A stretch of DNA of 64,000 nucleotides from Roseateles toxinivorans (lineage in GTDB: Bacteria; Pseudomonadota; Gammaproteobacteria; Burkholderiales; Burkholderiaceae_C), in assembly GCF_004362525.1 (NCBI RefSeq), contig NZ_SNXS01000002.1, positions 496,001-560,000 on the forward strand. The letters run 5' to 3'. Under the pieces are notes generated by a model, which worked only from the letters and a program-made list of their open reading frames with translations, did not search any database and had not been told where the DNA came from. A program made the translations under genes and the position numbers. Shown in pieces: positions 1 through 8,294 of this stretch. The stretch's first letter is position 1, and every line of letters begins with the position of its first letter.

Positions 1-278
1 AGGCCGCGCGGATCGGTGGCCGAGGCGCCGGCCAAGGCATCGGCCTCGTCAACGGCCAGCAGCACCGCACGGGCGCGCTCCAGATAGGCCTCACCGATCT
101 CGGTCAGCGCCATCCGGCGCGTGGTGCGGTTCAGCAGCCTGGCGCCCAGGTGCTGCTCCAGCTCGGCCATGACGCGGGTGACGACGGTCGGCGCCATGTC
201 CAGCGCGCGTGCGGCCGCAGCAAAGCCGCCCTCGCTGACGACGCGCACAAAAACCCGCATTGAACGCAGCTGATCCAT
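1..278 (-). CDS. LysR-family transcriptional regulator, N-terminal part (cut by window edge)
   Basis: The reverse strand reads MDQLRSMRVFVRVVSEGGF from an ATG at 278, followed by a helix-turn-helix with AAARALDMAPTVVTRVMAELE and the typical LysR continuation LGARLLNRTTRRMALTEIGE. This is the DNA-binding domain of a LysR-type regulator. The effector-binding domain lies beyond base 1. It is divergent from the methyltransferase, and the two 5' ends nearly abut, so LysR may control that gene. The family call is firm; the target and ligand cannot be told from this fragment. Confidence 0.88.
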   Translation of the reverse strand, partial: MDQLRSMRVFVRVVSEGGFAAAARALDMAPTVVTRVMAELEQHLGARLLNRTTRRMALTEIGEAYLERARAVLLAVDEADALAGASATDPRG

Positions 279-364
279 GGTGCTCTGGCGATGTGATCCG
301 CAATTTGATACTGATGTGCGAGTATCGGCGCTCCGGCGTCAAGCCGCATGAACCGAACGCAGAG

Positions 365-946
365 ATGGACAACGACGATAGCTGGCTGCAGCCCTGGCTG
401 CCCTTGATGGCCCGGCACAGCGCCGGCCGGCCGATACTGGAATTGGGTTGTGGCAGCGGGCGCGACACCGCCACCCTGCTGGCCCACGGGCTGGACGTGG
501 TGGCGCTGGATCTGTCGGAAGAGGCGGTCGCCGAGGCGCGCCTGAGAGCGCCGTCCGCGCGCATCCACCGCCAGGACTTGCAGGCACCGTTCCCGCCCGA
601 GGCCGAGGGCTGCTCGGTGGTGCTGGCCTCGCTGAGCCTGCACTACTTCAGCTGGCCCGATACCCTGGCCCTGGCGCGGCGCATCCATCAGTGGCTGCCG
701 CCCGGCGGCCTGCTGGTGTGCCGGCTCAACTCGACCCGCGACGTGCACTACGGTGCGGTCGGCCATCCCGAGATCGCGCCCCGCTACTATCTGGTTGACG
801 GCTTTCCCAAGCGCTTCTTCGATGCCGATGATGTGACGCTGATGTTTGCCGAGGGCTGGTCGACGCTGAGCTGCAAGGAGGGGGTGATTGGCCGCTACGA
901 GCATCCGAAATGGGCTTGGGAAGTCGTGCTGCAGCGGCTGGCCTAG
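365..946 (+). CDS. class I SAM-dependent methyltransferase
   Basis: A methyltransferase of about 193 residues from the ATG at 365. Motif I is ILELGCGSGRD, followed by an acidic residue after the second strand (VVALDLSEEAV), a DLQAPFP segment and an ASLSLHYFSW segment, all typical of the Rossmann-like fold that binds S-adenosylmethionine. Upstream in-frame starts at 260 and 314 would add residues of poor coding character, and 260 would overlap the divergent LysR start. The substrate is unknown; it resembles small tellurite-resistance/UbiE-type methyltransferases. The TAG stop at 944-946 lies in the tip of the palindromic repeat that follows. Confidence 0.85.
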   Translation: MDNDDSWLQPWLPLMARHSAGRPILELGCGSGRDTATLLAHGLDVVALDLSEEAVAEARLRAPSARIHRQDLQAPFPPEAEGCSVVLASLSLHYFSWPDTLALARRIHQWLPPGGLLVCRLNSTRDVHYGAVGHPEIAPRYYLVDGFPKRFFDADDVTLMFAEGWSTLSCKEGVIGRYEHPKWAWEVVLQRLA

Positions 947-1113
947 GGCCTGTTGACGCTACGTCTGCCTGATGCGTTGCCACACAAATCGCCGTGAACT
1001 AGGCGCAAAACGAAACCGGGGTAGGCCCCCCGGTGAGGCTTTGCAACGACGTGCACGGCCATTTGTGTGGCAGCCCTGCTCGCACAGGCAGACGTAGCGT
1101 CAACAGGCCCTAG
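943..1113. repeat. palindromic MITE-like repeat element, copy 1
   Basis: A 171-bp element bounded by perfect 29-bp inverted repeats (943-971 and 1085-1113), each starting CTAGGGCCTG. Inside are a second pair of inverted arms around CCACACAAATCGCCGTG (one mismatch) and a small central GC hairpin near 1017-1034. About 133 bp of it recurs at 51528-51660 with roughly six differences. It lies between two convergent genes, and the terminal CTAG supplies the TAG stop codon of both. No protein is encoded. It could be a non-autonomous mobile element, a bidirectional terminator, or both. Confidence 0.85.
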
Positions 1114-1760
1114 CCGGCACGCCGGAAGGTCAGGTTGTAGCGGCAGCGGCCGGTCAGCCCATGTTCGCCCTCGGCCAGCGCCGCCACGCCGTGATAGGCC
1201 AGCCTCGAGGGCCCGCCCCACACCACCACATCACCGCTTTCCAGCCGGGTGCGCTGCAGCGGCCCGCTGCGCGTCAGGCCGCCGAACTGGAACACTGCCG
1301 GCAGACCCAGCGACACCGAGACGATGGGCTGGCGCCGGTCGCGCTCATCACGGTCCTGGTGCAGGCTCAGCTTGGCGCCGGGTACATAGTGGTTGATCAG
1401 GCAGGCGTCGGGTCTGAAGCCTTCGAAGCCGGCGGCCGTGGCAGCTTCGAGGGCCAGTCGCTCGAACAGCGCCGGCATCGGGGGCCAGGGCTTGCCAGTG
1501 AGCTGGTCAAGCGCATCGTAGCGATAGCCGCGCGCGTCCGACACCCAGCCCAGGGCGCCGCAATTGCTCATCGCCACCGACATCGTGTGGCCGCTGGGTG
1601 TCAGCAGATGGCGCAGCGGGGCCTGTGCCAGCAAGGCTTCGATCTCGTCCAGCAGGGCCTGCTGCCGGTCTTGCGCAAAGGCCTGCAGCACCCAGGCGCC
1701 CTCGGCCAGGGCCTGCCGCGAGGGGCTGCGGGGCTGATCGGCGAACAGGTCGGCCGTCAT
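1110..1760 (-). CDS. alkB: AlkB-like 2-oxoglutarate/Fe(II) dioxygenase (DNA alkylation repair)
   Basis: Encodes 216 residues from the ATG at 1760 (MTADLFADQ). The double-stranded beta-helix iron site is visible as LHQDRDE (HxD), a distal His in LAYHGVAAL, and the 2-oxoglutarate-binding arginines in RCRYNLTFRR. NHYVPGAKLSLHQD and SVSLGLPAVFQFGG match the AlkB family closely. It should remove methyl lesions from DNA or RNA bases oxidatively. A longer frame to 1865 runs back into the upstream gene and is rejected as the start. It follows the M14 gene by 20 bp in the same direction, at the tail of the sugar operon. Confidence 0.92.
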   Translation of the reverse strand: MTADLFADQPRSPSRQALAEGAWVLQAFAQDRQQALLDEIEALLAQAPLRHLLTPSGHTMSVAMSNCGALGWVSDARGYRYDALDQLTGKPWPPMPALFERLALEAATAAGFEGFRPDACLINHYVPGAKLSLHQDRDERDRRQPIVSVSLGLPAVFQFGGLTRSGPLQRTRLESGDVVVWGGPSRLAYHGVAALAEGEHGLTGRCRYNLTFRRAG

Positions 1761-1780
1761 GGCCAGCGCCCCTGGATCGC

Positions 1781-2707
1781 TCAGCCCAGCGGACGGGTGA
1801 GGTACACACCCTCGCGGCCGACGATGGGGCTGCGCGTGGGCATGAAGATGGTGCAACCCTCGCACAGCGCGCGGATCTCGGTGTCGCCATCGGTGGCGAT
1901 CAGCTCGCCCTCGGCGAACACTTCCAGGCCCACCACCGGGCGGGCGAAGCGGAAGTCGGCGTTCTGCACCACATGGGTTTTCATCAGCGCGTAGCGGCGC
2001 GCTGCGGCCGGCGTAGTTTTCGGGTGATCAATCAGCCCGAAGTGGGCCAGGAACTCCAGCGTCACGGCCACCGCCGTATCGGCGCTGGCCTGCTTGAAGT
2101 GCTGGCCGCATTCGACCACCAGGGCCGCGCCGGGGCCGTCGGCCTGGCCGTGCCGCCCATGCTGTATCAGCGGTGTGCCGGACTGCATGCCGCTGGGCAT
2201 CACCATATGCACGGCCGGCTGCGACAGCGCGCTGGCCAGCTCGGCATTGCGGGCGTAGTCGGGATAGACCCAGAAGGGCACCACGTCCTGCGAGGTCGAG
2301 TGGATGTCCAGGATGTGATCGGCCGCGGCCACCACCGAGCGCAGCGCGCGGGCGCGCCGCAGCTCGATGCTGTCCTCGGGTCCGTCCAGCCATTCGGCCG
2401 ACCAGATGCGGTTCAGGTTGTGGTCGATCTGGCGGCTGTCGAAGGGCTTGTCGGCATTGAAGCTCTCATACGCCTGCACGTTGGCGAAGCTGACCGTCAG
2501 CGTGCCTATCTTCGGGCGCACCGCGTTGTCGAGCAGATGGGCAGCGGCCACCATGCCGCAGAACTCGTTGCCATGGGTCAGCGCATTGATCAGCACATGG
2601 GGCCCGGGCTTGCCGGACTCGAAGCGGTGCACATAGTCCACGCCGACATTGCCGGCCTTGTAGGGCGACAGATCGCGGGGCAGGACTTCGAAGGCGGGTG
2701 TTGACAT
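1781..2707 (-). CDS. M14-family zinc deacylase (succinylglutamate desuccinylase/aspartoacylase-like)
   Basis: Encodes 308 residues from the ATG at 2707 (MSTPAFEVLPRDL). The zinc site of the carboxypeptidase-like M14 AspA/AstE branch is visible: NALTHGNEFCG supplies His and Glu, ILDIHSTSQD the second His, and VVECGQH the catalytic glutamate. Members hydrolyse N-acyl amino acids or release small amides in the cytoplasm. There is no signal peptide. It starts 40 bp after glucokinase and is probably co-transcribed with it and alkB. Its link with sugar use is unclear; the substrate is not predictable from sequence. Confidence 0.8.
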   Translation of the reverse strand: MSTPAFEVLPRDLSPYKAGNVGVDYVHRFESGKPGPHVLINALTHGNEFCGMVAAAHLLDNAVRPKIGTLTVSFANVQAYESFNADKPFDSRQIDHNLNRIWSAEWLDGPEDSIELRRARALRSVVAAADHILDIHSTSQDVVPFWVYPDYARNAELASALSQPAVHMVMPSGMQSGTPLIQHGRHGQADGPGAALVVECGQHFKQASADTAVAVTLEFLAHFGLIDHPKTTPAAARRYALMKTHVVQNADFRFARPVVGLEVFAEGELIATDGDTEIRALCEGCTIFMPTRSPIVGREGVYLTRPLG

Positions 2708-2747
2708 GGCGGATCTCGCTGTGGGGGGCGAGGCCAGTCTAGCGCCG

Positions 2748-3713
2748 TCAGTGATGGGCTCCCGCATCGAGTGCGCGGCTGGCGCCCAGCAGCGCGGCCT
2801 GGTCCCCTGCCTGGACGACATAGGTCGGGATTGCCTGCAGATAGCTGCGGAAGCGCCCCTTGGCCTCGAAGCGCTCGCGGAAGCGGCTGTGGTCGAACCA
2901 CTCACCCAGCCGCGGCACGATGCCGCCGCCGATGTAGAGGCCGCCGCGCGCGCCCAGGGTCAAGGCCACATTGCCGGCCACATTGCCCAGCAGGCTGCAG
3001 AACAGCTGCAGCGCGGCCACGGCCAGCGGGTTGCTGGCGTCCAGCGCGGCGCTGCTGATGTCCTTGGCGTCCAGCGGTGCCTCCGGTTGGCCACGCACTT
3101 CGGCCAGGGCCCGGTACAGATTTTCAAGACCTGGCCCCGACAGCGCCCGCTCGGCCGAGACATGGCCGAAGCGGCGCTGCAGCACCTTCAGCACCGCATC
3201 CTCCTCGGGCTCGCAGGAGCTGAGCGTCACATGGCCGCCCTCGCCGCCGATGGCCAACTGGCCGGCCAGCAGCCCGCTGACGCCCAGGCCAGTGCCGGGG
3301 CCGACCAGGCCCAGCGGTGCGCCATCGACCGCCGCGCCGCCGCCGACCTGGCGGCGCGCCTCGGGGGCCAGCGCGGGCAGGGACAGCGCCAGCGCGGTGA
3401 AGTCGTTCAGCACCACCAACCGCTCGGCGCCCAGCGCCTGCTGCAGCGCGGCGATCGAGAAACCCCAGTGGTGGTTGGTCATCTGCACATGGTCGCCGGT
3501 GATGGCGGTGGCAATGCCGATTGCGCACCAGCGCGGCCGGCCCTCGCCGCGCGCGGCCAGATGGTGCTGCAGCGCATCCCACAGGGTCGCGAAGTCGGCG
3601 CAGGCATAGCTGGCCATGCCCATCAACGGACCCTGCGCCACGTACTGGCTGGCAAAGCGCACATTGGTGCCGCCGACATCGGCCACCAGGCGGGGAAAGC
3701 TGCTCGACTTCAT
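2748..3713 (-). CDS. glk: glucokinase
   Basis: Encodes 321 residues, the same length as E. coli Glk. It begins with the phosphate-binding motif LVADVGGTNVRFA and shows the Glk-type segments VVLNDFTALALSLPAL, GPGTGLGVSGLL and GEGGHVTLSSC. It phosphorylates cytoplasmic glucose to glucose 6-phosphate with ATP. The gene starts 18 bp after the ABC ATPase in the same direction. This fits the non-PTS logic of the locus: an ABC importer delivers an unphosphorylated beta-glucoside, the GH1 enzyme frees glucose, and this kinase traps it. Confidence 0.94.
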   Translation of the reverse strand: MKSSSFPRLVADVGGTNVRFASQYVAQGPLMGMASYACADFATLWDALQHHLAARGEGRPRWCAIGIATAITGDHVQMTNHHWGFSIAALQQALGAERLVVLNDFTALALSLPALAPEARRQVGGGAAVDGAPLGLVGPGTGLGVSGLLAGQLAIGGEGGHVTLSSCEPEEDAVLKVLQRRFGHVSAERALSGPGLENLYRALAEVRGQPEAPLDAKDISSAALDASNPLAVAALQLFCSLLGNVAGNVALTLGARGGLYIGGGIVPRLGEWFDHSRFRERFEAKGRFRSYLQAIPTYVVQAGDQAALLGASRALDAGAHH

Positions 3714-3731
3714 TCTCTGGGCACTCCAATA

Positions 3732-4763
3732 TCAGGAAAACAGCGTCAGGCCCTGGGCATCGAAGGCCAGCACATGCGCATCGTCGAACTGCAGCCGCAC
3801 CGGCTGGTGGCGTTGCAAGGCCAGGCCCTCGGCGGCGCCGAGCTTGACGGCGACGATGTCTTCGACGCCGACCACGCGCACATAGGCCAGGCAGGCATCG
3901 CCCAGGTGCTCGACCAGCTCCAGCGCACCGGCAAGACCCGGTCCCGCATCACCCGCCACGCAGCGCAGATGCTCGGGGCGCAAGCCGACGCTGGCGGTGC
4001 CGGCGGGTAATAGGCCAGGCATCAAGGCAGAGGGCAGGAAGTTGATACGCGGCGAGCCCAGAAAGCCGGCGACGAAGCGGTTCACCGGCCGGCGATAGAC
4101 CTCCATCGGCGGGCCGACCTGCTCGATGCGGCCGCCATTGAACACGGCGATGCGGTCGCCCAAGGTCATCGCCTCGACCTGATCGTGGGTGACGTAGATG
4201 ATGGTGGCGCCCAGTCGCTCGTGCAGGCGCGACAGCTCGACCCGCATCTCGTTGCGCAGCGAGGCATCCAGGTTCGACAGCGGCTCGTCGAACAGAAATA
4301 CCTGCGGCTCGCGCACGATGGCCCGGCCTATGGCCACCCGCTGCCGCTGGCCGCCCGACAGCTCCTTGGGCCGGCGCGCCAGCAGCGGCTCAAGCTGAAG
4401 GCTGCGTGCGGCCTTCAGCACCGCCTCGTTCACCGTGGCCTTGGAGGCGCCGGACATCTTCAGCCCGAAGCCCATGTTCTCGGCCACTGTCATGTGCGGA
4501 TAGAGGGCATAGCTCTGGAACACCATGGCCACGCCACGCTGGGCGGGCGCTAGGTCTGTGACCTCGCGCTCGCCGATGAAGATCTGGCCGGCGCTGACGT
4601 CTTCCAGGCCGGCGAGCATGCGCAAGGACGTGCTCTTGCCGCAGCCCGATGGGCCGACCAGGACCATGAACTCGCCATCGTTTACGTGGAGGTTCAGGTT
4701 GCGGACGACGGCCGCGTTGTTGCCATAGCTCTTGTCAACGCTCTTGAAGCTGAGACTTGCCAT
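3732..4763 (-). CDS. sugar ABC transporter ATP-binding protein (MalK/UgpC type)
   Basis: Encodes 343 residues from the ATG at 4763 (MASLSFKSVDKSYG). It has Walker A GPSGCGKSTS, the Q-loop in VFQSYALYPHM, signature LSGGQRQRVA, Walker B VFLFDEPLSNLD and the switch His in YVTHDQ. A C-terminal regulatory domain of about 110 residues is typical of MalK/UgpC/MsmK ATPases, which energise CUT1 sugar importers. It should pair with the two permeases at 6530-8288. It is separated from the rest of the operon by a 378-bp gap rich in palindromes, so its expression may be uncoupled from them. Confidence 0.93.
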   Translation of the reverse strand: MASLSFKSVDKSYGNNAAVVRNLNLHVNDGEFMVLVGPSGCGKSTSLRMLAGLEDVSAGQIFIGEREVTDLAPAQRGVAMVFQSYALYPHMTVAENMGFGLKMSGASKATVNEAVLKAARSLQLEPLLARRPKELSGGQRQRVAIGRAIVREPQVFLFDEPLSNLDASLRNEMRVELSRLHERLGATIIYVTHDQVEAMTLGDRIAVFNGGRIEQVGPPMEVYRRPVNRFVAGFLGSPRINFLPSALMPGLLPAGTASVGLRPEHLRCVAGDAGPGLAGALELVEHLGDACLAYVRVVGVEDIVAVKLGAAEGLALQRHQPVRLQFDDAHVLAFDAQGLTLFS

Positions 4764-4810
4764 CTTCAGTGGCTCCGCTTCGTTTGGCTCGCCACTTGAT
4801 GTGTGTAGCG

Positions 4811-4920
4811 GCAGCGACGAGGGCGCGCCGGCCGCAGCGGGCTGAAGCATCGTCCGGTCCTGCTCGGACCGGGCATCGGCTTCTTTATGCCCGCTGCGAC
4901 CGGCGCGCCCTCATCGCTGC
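4811..4920. repeat. long inverted repeat (32-bp arms), first of two adjacent palindromes
   Basis: Arms at 4811-4842 and 4889-4920 match at 30 of 32 positions and contain GGGCGCGCCGG. The loop holds a further hairpin, CCGGTCC/GGACCGG, at about 4854-4872. It lies in the gap between the beta-glucosidase and ATPase genes. No convincing coding frame spans it. It could be a short mobile palindrome or an RNA processing or termination structure. Confidence 0.7.
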
Positions 4921-4992
4921 TGCACAGTGTGTGCAGGCTCGCCATTCCGCCAGACGCGAGCACTGCGCGGGGTTGGTGGCCACCAGCGCATC

Positions 4993-5103
4993 CGCAGAGG
5001 GGGTGGGGGGCCGGCCACGGCGGGCATAGAGAAGCTGGAGGTCGGGCCGAACGGACCGGCCCAAGCTTCAGCCCGTGGTGGCCGCCCCCCCGCCTCCTCT
5101 GCC
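4993..5103. repeat. imperfect inverted repeat with G-rich arms, second of two adjacent palindromes
   Basis: Arms near 4993-5025 and 5071-5103 pair imperfectly (GCAGAGG...GGCCAC), with about five mismatches in 32, and the centre contains a GGGCCG/CGGCCC hairpin at 5044-5062. Together with the repeat at 4811-4920 it fills most of the 378-bp region from 4764 to 5141. I find no gene there; the short frames across it have poor composition. Such strong secondary structure could attenuate transcription between bgl and the ATPase gene. Confidence 0.55.
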
Positions 5104-5141
5104 GCCCCATAGCCGCGACGCGCACGTCGATCTTCTTCATC

Positions 5142-6503
5142 TCAGGCCTTCAAATCGTGGTGGGCGGCGATGAACTCGCGGTACCAGTTCGCGCTGTCCT
5201 TGGCCAGGCGCTGCTGCGTGGCGAAATCCACATGGAACAGGCCGAAGCGCTTGGTGTAGCCCGAGTTCCACTCAAAGTTGTCGAGCAGGCTCCAGTAGAA
5301 ATAGCCGCGCACATCGGCGCCCAGATCGATGGCGCTGGCCAGCGCACGCAGGTGCTCACGCAGATAGGCGATGCGCTCGTGGTCGGTGACGCGGCCATCG
5401 ATCACGGTGTCGGCATTGGCCATGCCGTTTTCGGTGATGTAGATCGGTGGCGGCGAGTATTCGCGGGTGATGCGCACCAGATGCTGGGTCAGGGCCTTGG
5501 GGTAGATTTCCCAGCCCATGTCGGTGAAGCCCTGCTTGCCCGGGGCCGGCACGGCCGGCAGCCGGGTGCTGATGAAGCTGCGGGTGTAGAAGTTGACGCC
5601 CAGAAAGTCCAGCGGCTGCTGTATCAGGGCCAGGTCTTGAGGCTCGATCACCGGCGCATCCTCGCCCAGATGCTCGATCACATCGGCCGGGTACTGGCCG
5701 CGGAAGATCGGGTCCATATACCAGCGCACATTCAGGCCATCGTCAATGCGGGCGGCGCGGCGGTCGGCCTCGGTGGCCTGGGCCGGAAAGGCGGGCGTGT
5801 GGTTCAGCACCACGCCCAGCGGCGTCTTGGTTAGCGGCCGCATCGCCTGTATCGCCGCACCATGGGCCATCATCAGATGGTGAGAGACCTGGGCGGCGAC
5901 GGCGCGGCTGGTCAGGCCCGGGGCGAACTGGGCGGTTTCGTAGCCCAGGGTGGCCACGCACCAGGGTTCGTTCAGGGTCGAGAGGCTGGCCAGCCGGTCG
6001 CCGAAGCGGCGGGCCACCTCGGCCGCGTAGTCGGCGAACAGCGGCACGATCTGGCGCGAGGCCCAGCCGCCGAATTCGTCGTGCAGCGCGGCCGGCAGGT
6101 CCCAGTGGTACAGCGTGGCGTGGGGCTTGATGCCGGCAGCCAGCAGTTCGTCGATCAGCCGGTCGTAGAAATCAAAGCCGGCCTCGTTCCAGGCGCCGCG
6201 GCCCAGCGGCTGCAGTCGCGGCCAGGCGAAAGAGAAGCGGTAGGCGTCCAGGCCCATCCCCTTCATCAGCGCCACATCGTCCTTGTAGCGGTGGTAGTGG
6301 TCGCAGGCCACGTCGATGTTCGAGCCATCGTTGATGCGCCCGGTCTCGCGGCAGAAGCGGTCCCAGATCGAGTCGGCCTTGCCATCGGTCAATGCGGCGC
6401 CTTCGATCTGGGCGGCGCTGGTCGCCGCTCCCCATTGGAAGTCGGGTTTGAAGGCGCGCGCCAGTTCGGCGATCGAGACCGGGGTGTTGTCTGTGGCGTT
6501 CAT
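5142..6503 (-). CDS. GH1 beta-glucosidase, cytoplasmic
   Basis: Encodes 453 residues, typical for bacterial GH1 enzymes. It begins with the family segment FQWGAATSAAQIEG. The acid/base glutamate is in STLNEPWC (about residue 175) and the nucleophile in IYITENGMAN (about 360). The C-terminal GYFYWSLLDNFEWNSGY motif is also present. No signal peptide is seen, so it acts in the cytoplasm on imported cellobiose or similar beta-glucosides, releasing glucose. It is not the 6-phospho type, judging from its neighbours (ABC importer and glucokinase, no PTS). It follows the MalG-like permease by 26 bp. Confidence 0.93.
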   Translation of the reverse strand: MNATDNTPVSIAELARAFKPDFQWGAATSAAQIEGAALTDGKADSIWDRFCRETGRINDGSNIDVACDHYHRYKDDVALMKGMGLDAYRFSFAWPRLQPLGRGAWNEAGFDFYDRLIDELLAAGIKPHATLYHWDLPAALHDEFGGWASRQIVPLFADYAAEVARRFGDRLASLSTLNEPWCVATLGYETAQFAPGLTSRAVAAQVSHHLMMAHGAAIQAMRPLTKTPLGVVLNHTPAFPAQATEADRRAARIDDGLNVRWYMDPIFRGQYPADVIEHLGEDAPVIEPQDLALIQQPLDFLGVNFYTRSFISTRLPAVPAPGKQGFTDMGWEIYPKALTQHLVRITREYSPPPIYITENGMANADTVIDGRVTDHERIAYLREHLRALASAIDLGADVRGYFYWSLLDNFEWNSGYTKRFGLFHVDFATQQRLAKDSANWYREFIAAHHDLKA

Positions 6504-6529
6504 GGATTCAGTTCAGTCAAGCAAGAGAG

Positions 6530-7360
6530 CTAACCGCGTACGGCGCCCGAGGTCAGGCCAGCCACCAGTCGCCTGGCGCTGAAGAAGAAGACGATCAACA
6601 GCGGCAACATCGCGATGGCGCTGCCCATCATCAAAGCGCCCCACTCGGTGTTGTTGGGGCTTTGCATCGAGCGCAGGGCCAGCGGCAGCGTGTAGTTCTC
6701 GGCCGAGCGCATCACCACCAGCGGTGCGACGAAGTTGTTCCAGGACGAGATGAAGGTGATCAGCCCCAGCGTGCCGAGTGCCGGGCCGAGCAGCGGCAGC
6801 ACCACGCTCCAGAAGATGCGGAACTCGCCGCAGCCGTCCATCCGCGCGGCATCTATCAGGTCGCGATGGATCGCCGAGCCTATGTACTGGCGCATCATGA
6901 AGATGCCCAGTGCCCCGGCGGCGGCCGGGATGTAGAGCGCGCGTGGCTGATCGATCCAGCCTAAGGCATCCATCACCATGAAGCTGGGGATCATGTTCAG
7001 GAAGCTGGGCAGCATCATCGAGGCCAGCACCACGGCGAACAGCTCGCGCTTGAAGCGGAACTCGTAGGTGGCGAAGGCGTAGCCGGCCAGCGAGCACAGC
7101 AGAAGGTTCAGCGCCGTCGTCATGCTGGCCACATACAGGCTCATGCCCAGATTGCGCCAGAAGGGCAGACGCTCCAGCAGCAGGTCGAAGTTGCTCAGTG
7201 CCGATGTGCCGAACCAGGCCGGCGGCGGCGAGTTGAAGATCTCGGTGCGCGGATGGGTGGCGAAGACGAAGGTGAAGTAGAACGGCGCGATCAGTATCAG
7301 CGCGCCGGCACCGACCAGCAGCCAGGCCATGGCGGTGGAGGTGGTGTCAGCGCGCCGCAT
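6530..7360 (-). CDS. sugar ABC transporter permease, MalG type
   Basis: Encodes 276 residues with about six membrane segments. The cytoplasmic EAA loop reads DLIDAARMDGCGEFRIFWSVVLPLLGPALG, the coupling motif that docks on the ATPase. The best start is the ATG at 7360, preceded by GGAGGT. A GTG at 7366 is possible. Its start overlaps the end of the upstream permease by 14 bp, showing translational coupling. With the MalF-like partner it forms the channel of a CUT1-type beta-glucoside importer in the inner membrane. Confidence 0.93.
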   Translation of the reverse strand: MRRADTTSTAMAWLLVGAGALILIAPFYFTFVFATHPRTEIFNSPPPAWFGTSALSNFDLLLERLPFWRNLGMSLYVASMTTALNLLLCSLAGYAFATYEFRFKRELFAVVLASMMLPSFLNMIPSFMVMDALGWIDQPRALYIPAAAGALGIFMMRQYIGSAIHRDLIDAARMDGCGEFRIFWSVVLPLLGPALGTLGLITFISSWNNFVAPLVVMRSAENYTLPLALRSMQSPNNTEWGALMMGSAIAMLPLLIVFFFSARRLVAGLTSGAVRG

Positions 7361-8288
7361 GTTCACCTCCGACCTGACGGCCGAACAAGCGGCTGTTGAG
7401 CCAGGTCAGCACCGCAATGACGATGAACAGCAGCCAGGACACGGCCGAGGCGGTGCCGAAGTCGCCATCCGAGAAGGCCAGCCGGTACATGAAGATGGCC
7501 GTGGTCATCACCGACTGGCTGACGCCCTTCTCGATGTCCACCAGGATGAAGGGTTCCTCGAACAGCTGCAGATTGCCGATGAGGGTCAAGGTGACGGCGA
7601 AGAACATCATCGGCTTTAGCAGCGGCAGCGTGATGTAGCGGAACTGCTGCCACTCGCCGGCACCGTCGAGCGTCGCGGCCTCGAACAGGTCCTTGTCTAT
7701 GACCTGCAGCGCCGACAGGTAGAGCACCACATTCCAGCCCAGGAAGCGCCAGAACACGACGAAGGCGACTGCCGGCTTGGTGTAGGCGGCCTGGCCCAGC
7801 CAGTCGATGCTCTCGGCCGGCATCAAGGTGCCCAGCAGCGGCACACGGGTCAGTTCGGCGAGCACCGCGTTGATCACGCCATAGTCCTTGGACAGCAGCG
7901 TGCTGAAGATCAGCGCGATGGCCACGCTGGAGGTGATGTAGGGCAGGAAGTAGGCCCCGACGACGGCATTTCGCGTGCGCTTGAGACGCCGGTTGATGAA
8001 GTAGGCCAGCGGCAGCGCCAGCAGGTGCTGGGGCAGGCCGGAGACGATGGCGAACCACAGCGTGTTGTAGAGCGATTTGTGGAACCAGGGGTCTGTCAAG
8101 GCGTAGCCGTAGTTCTCGAGTCCGACCCAGCGCATCGCGGCCAGGCCGGCGGCCGGATCCCATTGGTGCAGCGACAGCCAGATCGAGAAGCCCAGCGGAA
8201 ACAGGCCGAACACCAGGAACAGCACGAAGAAGGGCGCGATGAAGAGATAGGGCGCGACGTCGCGGGCTTTGAGTTGACGCATCTTCAT
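7347..8288 (-). CDS. sugar ABC transporter permease, MalF type
   Basis: Encodes about 313 residues. It begins with a cytoplasmic tail and then APYLFIAPFFVLFLVFGLFPLGFS, the first of about six transmembrane helices. The EAA loop is visible as FEAATLDGAGEWQQFRYITLP. Several in-frame starts (GTG 8294, ATG 8288, ATG 8282) lie together just after the binding-protein stop at 8295, so the exact first residue is uncertain. Partner of the MalG-type permease. Confidence 0.92.
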   Translation of the reverse strand: MKMRQLKARDVAPYLFIAPFFVLFLVFGLFPLGFSIWLSLHQWDPAAGLAAMRWVGLENYGYALTDPWFHKSLYNTLWFAIVSGLPQHLLALPLAYFINRRLKRTRNAVVGAYFLPYITSSVAIALIFSTLLSKDYGVINAVLAELTRVPLLGTLMPAESIDWLGQAAYTKPAVAFVVFWRFLGWNVVLYLSALQVIDKDLFEAATLDGAGEWQQFRYITLPLLKPMMFFAVTLTLIGNLQLFEEPFILVDIEKGVSQSVMTTAIFMYRLAFSDGDFGTASAVSWLLFIVIAVLTWLNSRLFGRQVGGEHAAR

Positions 8289-8294
8289 CACCAC

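Noticed and set aside
4757-5140. Short coding frames in the gap between the ATPase and beta-glucosidase genes
   Set aside because: They follow the inverted repeats, lack ribosome sites and have skewed composition, so the region is treated as non-coding.
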